A stretch of DNA of 64,000 nt from Thermicanus aegyptius DSM 12793 (GTDB taxonomy: Bacteria > Bacillota > Bacilli > Thermicanales > Thermicanaceae). The stretch spans positions 2,797,151 to 2,861,150 of the forward strand of contig NZ_KI783301.1 in NCBI RefSeq assembly GCF_000510645.1, in the 5' to 3' direction. This document shows positions 8,559 through 15,931 of this stretch, in pieces. The number at the start of each line of letters is the position of its first letter. The stretch's first letter is position 1. The notes under the pieces were generated by a model. It ran no database searches and was not told where the DNA came from. It saw nothing but the letters and a program-made list of their open reading frames with translations. The position numbers and the translations under genes are program-made.

Positions 8559-8986
8559 TTGATCCCCTCCTTCACATCAAGTGCCTTCATCACCGGATCA
8601 ACCGGTTTCGGCGCCCAGACGTGGAAATTGTATTCGACGAAGAAGTGCAGAACTTCGTCTACGATTTCAAACCGCATTCCCGTCCCGCGGACCAACCGGC
8701 CAGCTACCGCGATCCACTGAAGTGTTTCTGTCAGCCGTTCGGCCATGGCATACATATCCTCGTTACGACGCTCCGGGGCGAAGTAATGCACATCGAACGG
8801 ATGATATCGGATGAACCGCCGGCCAAGCTCTTGCGTGTGCTCTGGCTCCAGGAGCTTTACAAAAAAGCATGGCAGCGTCAGGCCTTGCTTAATCTCTTCG
8901 CCCATGATCGGGATGGTTGGGAACGCGGTGTCGAGTGCGGAGTGGACGGCGTATCGGACGTCGTTAATGGTTACGGACAAGCTCAT
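8555..8986 (-). CDS. Tail terminator / DUF6838-like protein (XkdJ/YqbJ position)
   Basis: Protein of 143 residues encoded just before the sheath, where PBSX-like phages place their tail terminator. The fold looks like the gpU/terminator type: N-terminal helix VRYAVHSALDTAFP, beta strands LPCFFVKLLEPEHTQELGRR and YHPFDVHYFAPE, a helix MYAMAERLTETLQ and final strands LHFFVEYNFHVW. The ring it forms should cap the tail tube and join the head. Family naming is moderate confidence; position is clear. Confidence 0.78.
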   Translation of the reverse strand: MSLSVTINDVRYAVHSALDTAFPTIPIMGEEIKQGLTLPCFFVKLLEPEHTQELGRRFIRYHPFDVHYFAPERRNEDMYAMAERLTETLQWIAVAGRLVRGTGMRFEIVDEVLHFFVEYNFHVWAPKPVDPVMKALDVKEGIK

Positions 8987-9234
8987 AAGCGCTCCACCAA
9001 CCTGTCCATGTTCGCTTCAACAACCGCATACATCACATCGATCTGAAGATGAGAAGTCAATTCATTTCGCCCACCAACATCGACGTTCGCCCAGCTGGTG
9101 GCGATATTTCCGTCCGGACATTTTGCGGCGAAGACGAAACCCAACACTTCTCCGCCACGCGCCCGTTCGAGCAGCGTTTCCAACGCTTCCACCACATTGT
9201 CCTGTGGCGTTTTGAGTCGGATGATCTTCGCCAT
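8983..9234 (-). CDS. Hypothetical small protein in head-tail connector cassette
   Basis: An 83-residue protein I cannot assign. It reads MAKIIRLKTPQDNVVEALETLLERARGGEV then LGFVFAAKCPDGNIATSWANVDVGG, a helix followed by two beta strands, and ends in a helix. The 4-bp overlaps downstream and close spacing to the gp10-like gene upstream show it belongs to the operon. PBSX has no equivalent between the gp10-like and terminator genes, so this looks like a lineage-specific addition. Confidence 0.7.
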   Translation of the reverse strand: MAKIIRLKTPQDNVVEALETLLERARGGEVLGFVFAAKCPDGNIATSWANVDVGGRNELTSHLQIDVMYAVVEANMDRLVERL

Positions 9235-9238
9235 AGCA

Positions 9239-9679
9239 TTACTCCTTCCTCGGCGGCCGGCCGTTCATGATATCATTGAGCAGCTGCATCACGCGCTTTT
9301 CCAAATACCGCGGTAGCTCCCGCTCGATCTCCTGCATGGAGATGGTCATCATAAAGCGGCCTTCGACCCACTTCGTCAGGTCATTGCCGGCCCGGTGGCC
9401 GTATTCAACGTAGATCGCGTACTCCGTTGGGTTAAAGATATCCACCTGATATGCATTTCCGCGACGCTCGACCCGACCGACTTTCCAATTCCGCCTCAGT
9501 TCCCCGGTATCAACCGGCGTCCGCTTTTTGATCTTCCGCTCGGCTCGGTACGCCATCTCCAGCAGGAAATCCTGGATGAAACGCTCGATGACGCGCTCGT
9601 CCAGCGCTTTTTTGAACGTTTTAGCCAGTTGCTCAAATTCGGAGAAGTCGAATTTTCCCCACTTGGACATTAGGCCCAT
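9239..9679 (-). CDS. HK97 gp10-like head-tail joining protein (XkdI-like)
   Basis: Protein of 146 residues, about the usual length for the gp10 neck/tail completion family. Characteristic segments are IKKRTPVDTGELRRNWKVG near residue 55, where the T-P-V-D-T-G-x-L-R/x motif is diagnostic, then VDIFNPTEYAIYVEYGHR and a C-terminal RYLEKRVMQLLNDI. It overlaps the upstream adaptor gene by 10 bp. Expected in the connector or tail completion ring. Confidence 0.9.
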   Translation of the reverse strand: MGLMSKWGKFDFSEFEQLAKTFKKALDERVIERFIQDFLLEMAYRAERKIKKRTPVDTGELRRNWKVGRVERRGNAYQVDIFNPTEYAIYVEYGHRAGNDLTKWVEGRFMMTISMQEIERELPRYLEKRVMQLLNDIMNGRPPRKE

Positions 9680-10038
9680 TCCTTCCGTTGCAAACTTACT
9701 TCCTGATGTGTCGGATACAGAAACGGCTCTCCGGCAGTGTATCGGCGCGTCACGGTGCCGCGGGTGACTTCGAGCAGATCACCTTGACGAATGTCCAGCT
9801 CCGGAGCGATGAACATCTTCGTCTCATACCGGATTTCGTTCTGCGCCTCTGTCTGGTTGTTCTGGCCAAGCACACGCTGCGAAATGCGGCAGGGTTGGGC
9901 GGTGTAGACGGGCTGCAGGACGAGTTTGGTTTCCTTCGTGACCGGATCCTTGACCTGGACATATCGGTACACCATCGCCCGATCCGTGTATATCTGTTCG
10001 ATTGCCCGACGGTGGCGGGTAAGGTCCATCGTCACCAC
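9670..10038 (-). CDS. Head-tail adaptor, DUF3599/XkdH-like
   Basis: Protein of 122 residues, mostly beta, starting with a short basic helix (MDLTRHRRAIEQIYTDRAMVYRY). The segments AQPCRISQRVLG and APELDIRQGDLLEVTRG fit the head-closure fold of gp16/SPP1-like stoppers (XkdH/YqbH). It lies between the gp6-like connector and the gp10-like protein, the expected place for a stopper. Starts at ATG 10026 or GTG 10038 are both possible; I keep the longer form. Confidence 0.82.
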   Translation of the reverse strand: MVTMDLTRHRRAIEQIYTDRAMVYRYVQVKDPVTKETKLVLQPVYTAQPCRISQRVLGQNNQTEAQNEIRYETKMFIAPELDIRQGDLLEVTRGTVTRRYTAGEPFLYPTHQEVSLQRKEWA

Positions 10039-10403
10039 CTCATTCTCCGGTACCTGTTCAAATCAACCCGATAATTCAACACAACGGCGTCGATTGCGGA
10101 TTTGGACGTATTTGTCAAACCGGATCCCTGCGCTGGCTTTGACGACGTATCCCCGACTGTAACCTCTTCTCCGGCTCCGCTCGTCTCTGCGATCCCGTGG
10201 AGTTTCGGCTGTTCGATTCGGAGCGCGTCGATCGTCATGGACGCCCAGGTGTGTTCCAACTCGGCCGGGATCTCGATCAAGTTCGTATAGTGCAAGATGC
10301 GCCGGCCGATCTCCTGGACGTAGGAATCAATCAGCGCATCCAAACTGTTGTCCGTGATCTGCAGGCGGGTTTTGACTGTCGCCAGAACATCACTCGCCGC
10401 CAT
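10032..10403 (-). CDS. Phage connector protein, gp6/YqbG-like (DUF3199)
   Basis: Protein of 123 residues with the helical gp6-like connector pattern: LATVKTRLQITDNSLDALID, then a helix VQEIGRRILHYTN, then HTWASMTIDALRIEQ and a glycine-rich hairpin (ETSGAGEEVTVGD). The C-terminal strand VVLNYRVDLNRYRRMRW is typical. It joins the portal ring to the stopper. It overlaps the upstream Rho-N/HeH-like gene by 14 bp and the downstream adaptor by 7 bp. Confidence 0.86.
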   Translation of the reverse strand: MAASDVLATVKTRLQITDNSLDALIDSYVQEIGRRILHYTNLIEIPAELEHTWASMTIDALRIEQPKLHGIAETSGAGEEVTVGDTSSKPAQGSGLTNTSKSAIDAVVLNYRVDLNRYRRMRW

Positions 10404-10641
10404 CTTTTTCGCCGCCTTTGGTTGCGAAAATCACTGCGAGAATATCTCCCTTCTTCGTCGCACCACCCAGATCGATGCCGTTGTCCGCCGCGTATTGCTT
10501 CAGTTCGGCAACGGTCATGTCATTGAAATCATTCAAGCCGCCAACAGGAGCTGGCTTAGATACGGGTTTCTCGGATTTCTCCTTCTCCCTTACCTTGGCA
10601 GCCAACTCCCGGCGTTGCCGATTAAATGCTGCAAGTCCCAT
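10390..10641 (-). CDS. Small protein with HeH/Rho-N-like domain (YqbF-like)
   Basis: An 83-residue protein with a basic helical N-terminus (NRQRRELAAKVREKEKSEK), a Pro/Lys linker, and a C-terminal helix-extension-helix motif: MTVAELKQYAADNGIDLGGATKKGDILAVI. Such HeH/LEM or Rho-N-like modules are frequent in phage proteins lying between the coat and connector genes. Start ATG 10641 has a good TGAGGTGATCAC spacer. Possibly nucleic-acid binding or capsid decoration; not certain. Confidence 0.78.
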   Translation of the reverse strand: MGLAAFNRQRRELAAKVREKEKSEKPVSKPAPVGGLNDFNDMTVAELKQYAADNGIDLGGATKKGDILAVIFATKGGEKDGGE

Positions 10642-10653
10642 GTGATCACCTCA

Positions 10654-11646
10654 TTATAACAGCTTGTGGACAAATTTTACGACACGAATCGCTTTCGGCT
10701 CGTACACGCGACTCCAGTTCGTTCCGCTGGCCAACTCTGCGTTGGTCGGAGACACCCCAGCCACGCTCCCCGAAGTAAACCGCACTCCACGCGGATGCAA
10801 AATGAAAGTCCTGCGATTGATCAAGTAATCTTCGCCGGCTAAAGTGTCTCGGTCCGTTTCCGTCGGGACGAATCCGACCGGGTTGCCCTCGCCATATGCG
10901 ACAGCACCGGGGCCGAATAAGTATGTCGTAAAAATCTTATTACCTGTCGGTGTTCCGGTACCATCAAGTTCATCAGTTACTGGAGTTGTATCGTCCACAA
11001 TGACGCGCTTACCAAGGAATGTCGGTACATCAATAGAGCCAGTGGAAGGCTTAACGTACTGAATCAAGTCCTGTTTCGCCAGCGACGCCTCCGTCGCGCT
11101 GTGCATGACGATGGCCGTCAGCTGCGATTTAGCGTCGCCAAGCTTTTGCGCTGCATCGACCGTCGTCTTGGCGCTGATAACTGCTGCATCGCCGGTTTGG
11201 CCAGAAATATCATGCACCAGTGCTGACATGCTGGCCGATGCGAAAACACCCGTCAGGGTGGAAATCAGCGCCGCTTGGTATCTCCGTGCCCAATAAGATG
11301 CAACCAGGTCAGCGATGGCTCGCATCGGATCGTCACCGGCGAGATTGGCCGCTAGATCATTCGCACCCCAAGCACGGCCACGGCGCAGAATGACGGCTTC
11401 ATCTTTGTTGGCTTGGATTTTGCCGGGCGTCAATGCCCCATTGTCGGATAGAACTTCATCATCCCCAACCAAATCACCCCAGAACGGCATCTGTACTGTC
11501 CGCGCAGCTGCGCTTGCTAGCCGGTCAAACTCTTGCGTACGTTGGGCAATTCCGGATTGAAAGATTGCCGAAAGCTCCATCGTACGCTGTACCACGTAGG
11601 GATTAAACACCTCAGGAACGATTACATCAGAAATTTTCACAGACAT
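10654..11646 (-). CDS. Major capsid (coat) protein
   Basis: Protein of 330 residues that builds the head shell. It begins MSVKISDVIVPEVFNPYVVQ and includes FDRLASAAARTVQMPFWGDL and WGANDLAANLAGDDPMRAIA, segments usual in the coat-protein family of Clostridium and Bacillales temperate phages, with an HK97-like spine helix (PMRAIADLVASYWARRYQAAL). It follows a scaffold gene directly, so this head uses a separate scaffold rather than an N-terminal delta domain. It is not the XkdG type of PBSX, so the head module has a different ancestry from that model. Confidence 0.87.
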   Translation of the reverse strand: MSVKISDVIVPEVFNPYVVQRTMELSAIFQSGIAQRTQEFDRLASAAARTVQMPFWGDLVGDDEVLSDNGALTPGKIQANKDEAVILRRGRAWGANDLAANLAGDDPMRAIADLVASYWARRYQAALISTLTGVFASASMSALVHDISGQTGDAAVISAKTTVDAAQKLGDAKSQLTAIVMHSATEASLAKQDLIQYVKPSTGSIDVPTFLGKRVIVDDTTPVTDELDGTGTPTGNKIFTTYLFGPGAVAYGEGNPVGFVPTETDRDTLAGEDYLINRRTFILHPRGVRFTSGSVAGVSPTNAELASGTNWSRVYEPKAIRVVKFVHKLL

Positions 11647-11652
11647 GTTTTA

Positions 11653-12300
11653 TCAACCTCCAACAATGGATTGAAGTTGTTTCGCAAGCTCCGGATTCTC
11701 TCGAAGAATGCGGGCCTGTTCAGTTAGATTGAAATGCTCTTTCGACCACGGGTTTTTAATTCCAGTGCTTCCGCCATCCCGCCCATCCGCCGGTGCAACG
11801 CCTTTGAATTGCGGACCTTTGTCCGATTTTTGCTCGACAAACAAAAAAGCCTTACTTTGACGTAGGGTTTTGATTTGCTCATCGAGCCCGGCTTTTACGT
11901 TGCTGCTGTCATCGAGCTCGATTTTGCTTTTGTCCAACAGGGCAGCCACCAGATCCGGATCGTGTACCTGGCCGGCGACCGCCAGCTTGATTGCTGTTGT
12001 CACGGCCATGTCCTGGAGCTTGGCCTCGTACTTCTCGGCAGCGGCTTTGTTCTCCGCCTGAAGTTGCTCGATCTGCTTTTTCAGTTCCTCGTTTCCCTCA
12101 GCCGCTTTTTTCAGATCGGAAAGCTGCTTGTCACGTTCCTTAAGTGCTTCTTCGGCTTGCTTTTTGGCTTCGTTAATTTCATTGAACTTGTCCTTCGGAA
12201 TCCAGTTCCCGTCGGATACGACTGCGACCTTATGTTTGTCACCAAGCTTCGCCATCAATTGGTTATATAGTTCTTCGCCCAAAAGTTCTTTCAAATCCAC
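11653..12300 (-). CDS. Scaffold protein (phage minor structural GP20 family)
   Basis: Protein of 215 residues that guides coat assembly. It has the GP20-type N-terminus (KELLGEELYNQLMAKLGDKHK, then VSDGNWIPKDKFNEIN), followed by a long coiled coil rich in Lys/Glu from about residue 40 to 110 (QAEEALKERDKQLSDLKK), and a C-terminal domain with the loop GIKNPWSKEHFNLTEQARI near residue 185, a motif shared with coat-interacting ends of this family. Start is GTG 12300. Confidence 0.88.
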   Translation of the reverse strand: MDLKELLGEELYNQLMAKLGDKHKVAVVSDGNWIPKDKFNEINEAKKQAEEALKERDKQLSDLKKAAEGNEELKKQIEQLQAENKAAAEKYEAKLQDMAVTTAIKLAVAGQVHDPDLVAALLDKSKIELDDSSNVKAGLDEQIKTLRQSKAFLFVEQKSDKGPQFKGVAPADGRDGGSTGIKNPWSKEHFNLTEQARILRENPELAKQLQSIVGG

Positions 12301-12445
12301 TTTTCAACACGCTCCCATTTGGTTTTTATGGCGTAACCCACCGCCATGGGCGGCCGTGATGCTCCGGCCAACGAGCAATACAAAGGGCCCCGGGAGTCTC
12401 GTCCGGAGCCCAATAAAAACACCCTCGCATGGTCGAGAGTGTCGG
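12301..12445. other. Intergenic region between scaffold and MuF-associated gene
   Basis: This 145-bp stretch is GC-rich and packed with short inverted repeats, for example CCGCC/GGCGG around 12340-12352 and GGGCTCCGG/CCCGGGGCCC around 12387-12412, plus the terminator listed separately. I see no coding frame on either strand. Its position breaks the otherwise tightly packed late operon. Confidence 0.6.
12414..12441 (-). terminator. Rho-independent terminator downstream of the MuF/small-ORF pair
   Basis: On the minus strand the stem CACTCTCG and its partner CGAGGGTG (one G-T pair) enclose a 6-base loop and are followed by five T residues. It lies directly after the 64-residue gene and before the scaffold gene, so part of the late transcription should stop here. 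Confidence 0.7.
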
Positions 12446-12640
12446 TTAACTCGGTAAAACAATTTCACCATTTAACAGCTTATCCGCTATTAAATCCTCC
12501 CCAATTTCGCGCAAACGTTCAACCATATTACTTATTCGCGAGGCCAAGTTAACGTCCGAGAAGAAACCTGAATCAATGATCTCTTGGACTTTATTCAAAT
12601 TTCCCTCGTCATTTAACCACTGAATCGGAATATAAATCAT
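12446..12640 (-). CDS. Small acidic protein after the MuF-zincin gene (candidate immunity protein)
   Basis: A 64-residue protein starting MIYIPIQWLNDEGNLNK, with 11 acidic and 5 basic residues. It starts at ATG 12640 overlapping the MuF stop (ATGA), so the two are translated together. The low GC content matches the C-terminal part of MuF rather than the head genes. A terminator follows. No family recognised. In MuF polymorphic toxin systems the gene after the toxin can encode the immunity or inhibitor protein; that role is an inference from layout. Confidence 0.7.
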   Translation of the reverse strand: MIYIPIQWLNDEGNLNKVQEIIDSGFFSDVNLASRISNMVERLREIGEDLIADKLLNGEIVLPS

Positions 12641-14469
12641 AAAGCGTTCACCCCAATTCTATTCATTGCAATAATTAGCACATTCTCAAAGACGATTTTC
12701 TCATTGCCTGTGAGGCCCTTAACACCTTTCGCTATAGCTGAGTTTACATCATTGATCATTTGTGTGCGGTAATCCTTGTAGTTCGGCATATTTTCAAGCA
12801 TTTTATCAACCAACTCTGCGACGTTCTCTTTTATATAGCCTAAATATGGTTGACTGTACGCCGAGATATCAAAAGACCGAGAGCCGATCTCACCAATTAA
12901 TTTTTTCCATTCTGCAGTTTTCTTTACCCCTAACCTGTACTCATAAGCGATTTTCCCAAAGTCCGAGATATTGTCAGCCCGTTCAAACTCTGGCAAAGCT
13001 TTGAGTTTGGGGAGCGTTTCAATAAGGTGCCCAGGATAACTTGGTGAAATTTCATTCGTAATGCCGACTTGTTTAGCCATATAGTGCGCAAAGGACTCAG
13101 CAAAGACATCATCATAATAAGCCCATGTTTGAAAACCAATTTCCTTGATATCGTGTCGCAACCCATTGGCCATTGCATGAAATAGTTCGTGAAAGACGGT
13201 TTTAACTTGATACTCTATGCTCCGGGCGTCGTCGGAGTTCAACTCGTAGGTAATTACTTCGATGGTTTCTCCGCTCGTGTTTAATTGGCACTGTCCATGA
13301 GCAGGAATACGATGTCTTTGTACTTTCAAGGTGGATCCTGCTTTGATTAGTACATTTTGTGCAAACTCCTTCACATCTTGCTTATCCCAGTCGTTATAAA
13401 TCGCCTTGACACTCGCGACAAAATCGGTTTTTGTAGCACCTTGTTCTCCTACATGCATATTATACCATCGTTCATACGTAATGTCACCAGGGACGAAATA
13501 GGTGTCGCCGCGCTCATCTCGTGCGATCCGTTCACCATGGTCAATCTCATCATCGAAATACGGAACGACGGTCGATCGGCATCGGACGTGCAGCGGAGGA
13601 TAGTTAACGCCGACCTCGCGTTCAGACAATGCAAAGACACGGCCATCCATCGAGCGACATATTTGAGTTGTGCGGTTATCTAGTGTAGCCAAGTATTCAT
13701 ACTTCTGCACCACACCACTTTCCTTGTACCCGGCCGCTGTCGCTTCCCCGACAAAGAAGGCTGTCTCCGTCTGCACCAGGCGCTCAGCATTAGACAACGA
13801 CACTCCCATTCGTTCAGCCAGATCCCTCACCGTTCGCTCGGCTGGTTCGCCGCGAATGAACGCCTGCGCCAGCTTCGTTCGCAGCTCAGTAACCAATTTG
13901 TCCCGGTCATTCCAGATCCGTTTGCTCCAGTTACTTCCTGCGAACTCGGTTCCGAGAACCGTTTCCAATGTGTCTCGGTCGATTTTTGCAAAGGTCACAC
14001 CGAACCCCGTTCCACGCTGGAGTTCATAGATGGTCCGGTAGTAGGTGTCCTCGTACACGTCACCCAGGAGCTCGCCTGTGCGCTGCTGCCGGCTTCCGGC
14101 TAGCATTTCAACCTGCTGCTGAATCTCCGTCAGCAACGCCTCGTACCGGCTCACCCGGACCCTGTAATAGACCTCATTCAGCTGCTTGGTCCAGCGGCCG
14201 TCGGCATTGTCCTTCGCTTTGGCCGTAAACTCTTCCAGCGTCATCTTGAACTGTCTGAGTTCTTTTCCGGAGAGTTGCCGGCGCGCCTCGGCCATGCTGA
14301 CCTCGCTGTTCGCCGCGTAGCGCTGGTAAAACACTTCGATCGCACGCCGGATTTCCTCCGTCGCCCGGGCGTATTCCCGATCCAGTTCGGCCTGGTAGGC
14401 ATCGGCTTTCGCAAACTGCCGGGCGGCTACTTCCTCACTACGGCGGCGCCAGTATTCGGCCGGCTTCAT
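12637..14469 (-). CDS. MuF head morphogenesis protein fused to a C-terminal zincin metallopeptidase domain
   Basis: Protein of 610 residues, about twice the length of a plain MuF protein. Residues 1-150 are helical; the MuF domain lies at about 150-305 and ends with the signature NYPPLHVRCRST (289-300). After a linker comes an unrelated domain (about 345-610) with an HExxH zinc motif, HELFH at 427-431, and a second motif FAESFAHY at 456-463 whose Glu458 could be the third ligand, as in gluzincins of the lethal-factor type. Base composition falls to AT-rich at the start of this extra domain, so it looks swapped in. The MuF part travels in the head near the portal; the peptidase part probably acts as an injected effector. 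Substrate unknown. Confidence 0.85.
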   Translation of the reverse strand: MKPAEYWRRRSEEVAARQFAKADAYQAELDREYARATEEIRRAIEVFYQRYAANSEVSMAEARRQLSGKELRQFKMTLEEFTAKAKDNADGRWTKQLNEVYYRVRVSRYEALLTEIQQQVEMLAGSRQQRTGELLGDVYEDTYYRTIYELQRGTGFGVTFAKIDRDTLETVLGTEFAGSNWSKRIWNDRDKLVTELRTKLAQAFIRGEPAERTVRDLAERMGVSLSNAERLVQTETAFFVGEATAAGYKESGVVQKYEYLATLDNRTTQICRSMDGRVFALSEREVGVNYPPLHVRCRSTVVPYFDDEIDHGERIARDERGDTYFVPGDITYERWYNMHVGEQGATKTDFVASVKAIYNDWDKQDVKEFAQNVLIKAGSTLKVQRHRIPAHGQCQLNTSGETIEVITYELNSDDARSIEYQVKTVFHELFHAMANGLRHDIKEIGFQTWAYYDDVFAESFAHYMAKQVGITNEISPSYPGHLIETLPKLKALPEFERADNISDFGKIAYEYRLGVKKTAEWKKLIGEIGSRSFDISAYSQPYLGYIKENVAELVDKMLENMPNYKDYRTQMINDVNSAIAKGVKGLTGNEKIVFENVLIIAMNRIGVNAL

Positions 14470-15917
14470 GCTTGCTCACCGCCGCCTTGTGGCTGCTGCC
14501 CCAAATGTCCAAACTGCACCATGTCTGTATTGCGCTCTCTCCGGATCCTCTCTAGTTCTGCCTGAACGTCCGTTACAAACGGATGGTTTGCGATTAACGT
14601 CTCTTCTGACAAAATCCCAACGCTGTTTCTTATGTCGGAAATCACATCGGATTCAGATATAATAATGTCCCTGTTAAAAATGAACTCCACTGTTTCATTT
14701 GAAAAATCTCCGACTCCAGTGTTAGTCAAGTGCGTATTGATAAACCATAAAAGTTGCTCTAAAGCAGCTTGAAATTCGGTCTCAATGATATTGCAATCCA
14801 TATCGAGATCCGCATACAAGAATTTCAATGCAACTCCTGAAGGAGCGCTTTTTACTCGATCAATATCAAACAAAACTCCCCGGCCGAACTCATAGATGTC
14901 CTTGCGCAGCTGCTCGATGTGCGTGCGGAAGGCCTCGACGTTGATCTCAAGGCTGAGCGTATCAACTCCACCATCATCCGTCACCTTCACCGCCCGGTAC
15001 ACCGAAAGATTGCGCCGGAATTCTCCCAGATCCTGGCCGTCATAATTCCTAACGACATAAATCGAATTGGGCAAGTCCTCCAGGTTGTTCGAATTGTCAC
15101 TGGTCTTCACGTCGTAATCATCGACAAGCGACTTGATGACCTGGACGAGCGGAATCTCCTCGTCGTTATACTTGAAGCAAACAAACGGCACGCGCTCCCA
15201 ATTAAATCCCTGCTCCTGGCCGTCCTGAATGGCCGTGAAGTGGCTGCCGAACTCACCCGCTTCAACGTCCGGGATCAATCCTCCCTCGCTGAGCACGTAC
15301 CGGCGCACACCGGACGTGTCCCAGAATTCCACTTTCGTAATGATCTTCTTAGTTGTGCCTTCGTAGGCTTCGACATCGTACACACGGATTGCCGCGTCTA
15401 GCTCTGTATGCGCCGCGTCGCGCCAGAGCGGGATGATTTCCTCGCTTGGAATCTTTTTGAATGACAGCTGGCCTTCCTCGTTGTAATAAACATGCAGCCA
15501 GGCTTTGCCTTTGTTCACGGCTTCCTTACCCAAATTTTTCAGCAGGCGCAAAAAAGACTTGTTGAAAATGTCGTTCAACAAGTCCAGATAGGCAGCATTT
15601 TCGGTTTGAATGGTAAGCGGCTTTCCCAGCAGATAGCCGACTTTTTGGTCCACCAACTTCCGGACGAAGGCGTGCACCAGTTTATTGTTGGCCAGATTGG
15701 TCACCTCGACCAACTCTCCACCCTCGCCAATCACTGTCCGCTTGCGCTGCAGAATGTCATGGTCGCTGATGTAATACCGCTGTCCTGTAATCATCCACTG
15801 GCGTTCCGTGGAGTGTAGCCATTCATCGATCTGGATTTTAATTATCTGCTCCAGGCTCATCGCTGACTTGGCACCTGCTTCGATGATTTGTATAAGCTCT
15901 GCGGTTGTTTGTGACAT
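14466..15917 (-). CDS. Portal protein (SPP1 gp6-like family)
   Basis: Protein of 483 residues forming the dodecameric portal ring. Characteristic segments: TNLANNKLVHAFVRKLVDQKVGYLLGKP (about residues 80-105), KAWLHVYYNEEGQLSFKKI and a core with KTSDNSNNLEDLPNSIYVV, GVALKFLYADLDMDCNIIE and FNRDIIISESDVISDI. These match the SPP1/phi3626-type portal family. The ATG at 15917 has GGGAGGTGA seven bases upstream and is preferred over the ATGs at 15935/15932. Overlaps MuF by 4 bp, as usual. Confidence 0.93.
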   Translation of the reverse strand: MSQTTAELIQIIEAGAKSAMSLEQIIKIQIDEWLHSTERQWMITGQRYYISDHDILQRKRTVIGEGGELVEVTNLANNKLVHAFVRKLVDQKVGYLLGKPLTIQTENAAYLDLLNDIFNKSFLRLLKNLGKEAVNKGKAWLHVYYNEEGQLSFKKIPSEEIIPLWRDAAHTELDAAIRVYDVEAYEGTTKKIITKVEFWDTSGVRRYVLSEGGLIPDVEAGEFGSHFTAIQDGQEQGFNWERVPFVCFKYNDEEIPLVQVIKSLVDDYDVKTSDNSNNLEDLPNSIYVVRNYDGQDLGEFRRNLSVYRAVKVTDDGGVDTLSLEINVEAFRTHIEQLRKDIYEFGRGVLFDIDRVKSAPSGVALKFLYADLDMDCNIIETEFQAALEQLLWFINTHLTNTGVGDFSNETVEFIFNRDIIISESDVISDIRNSVGILSEETLIANHPFVTDVQAELERIRRERNTDMVQFGHLGQQPQGGGEQA

Positions 15918-15931
15918 TGCCTCACCTCCCA

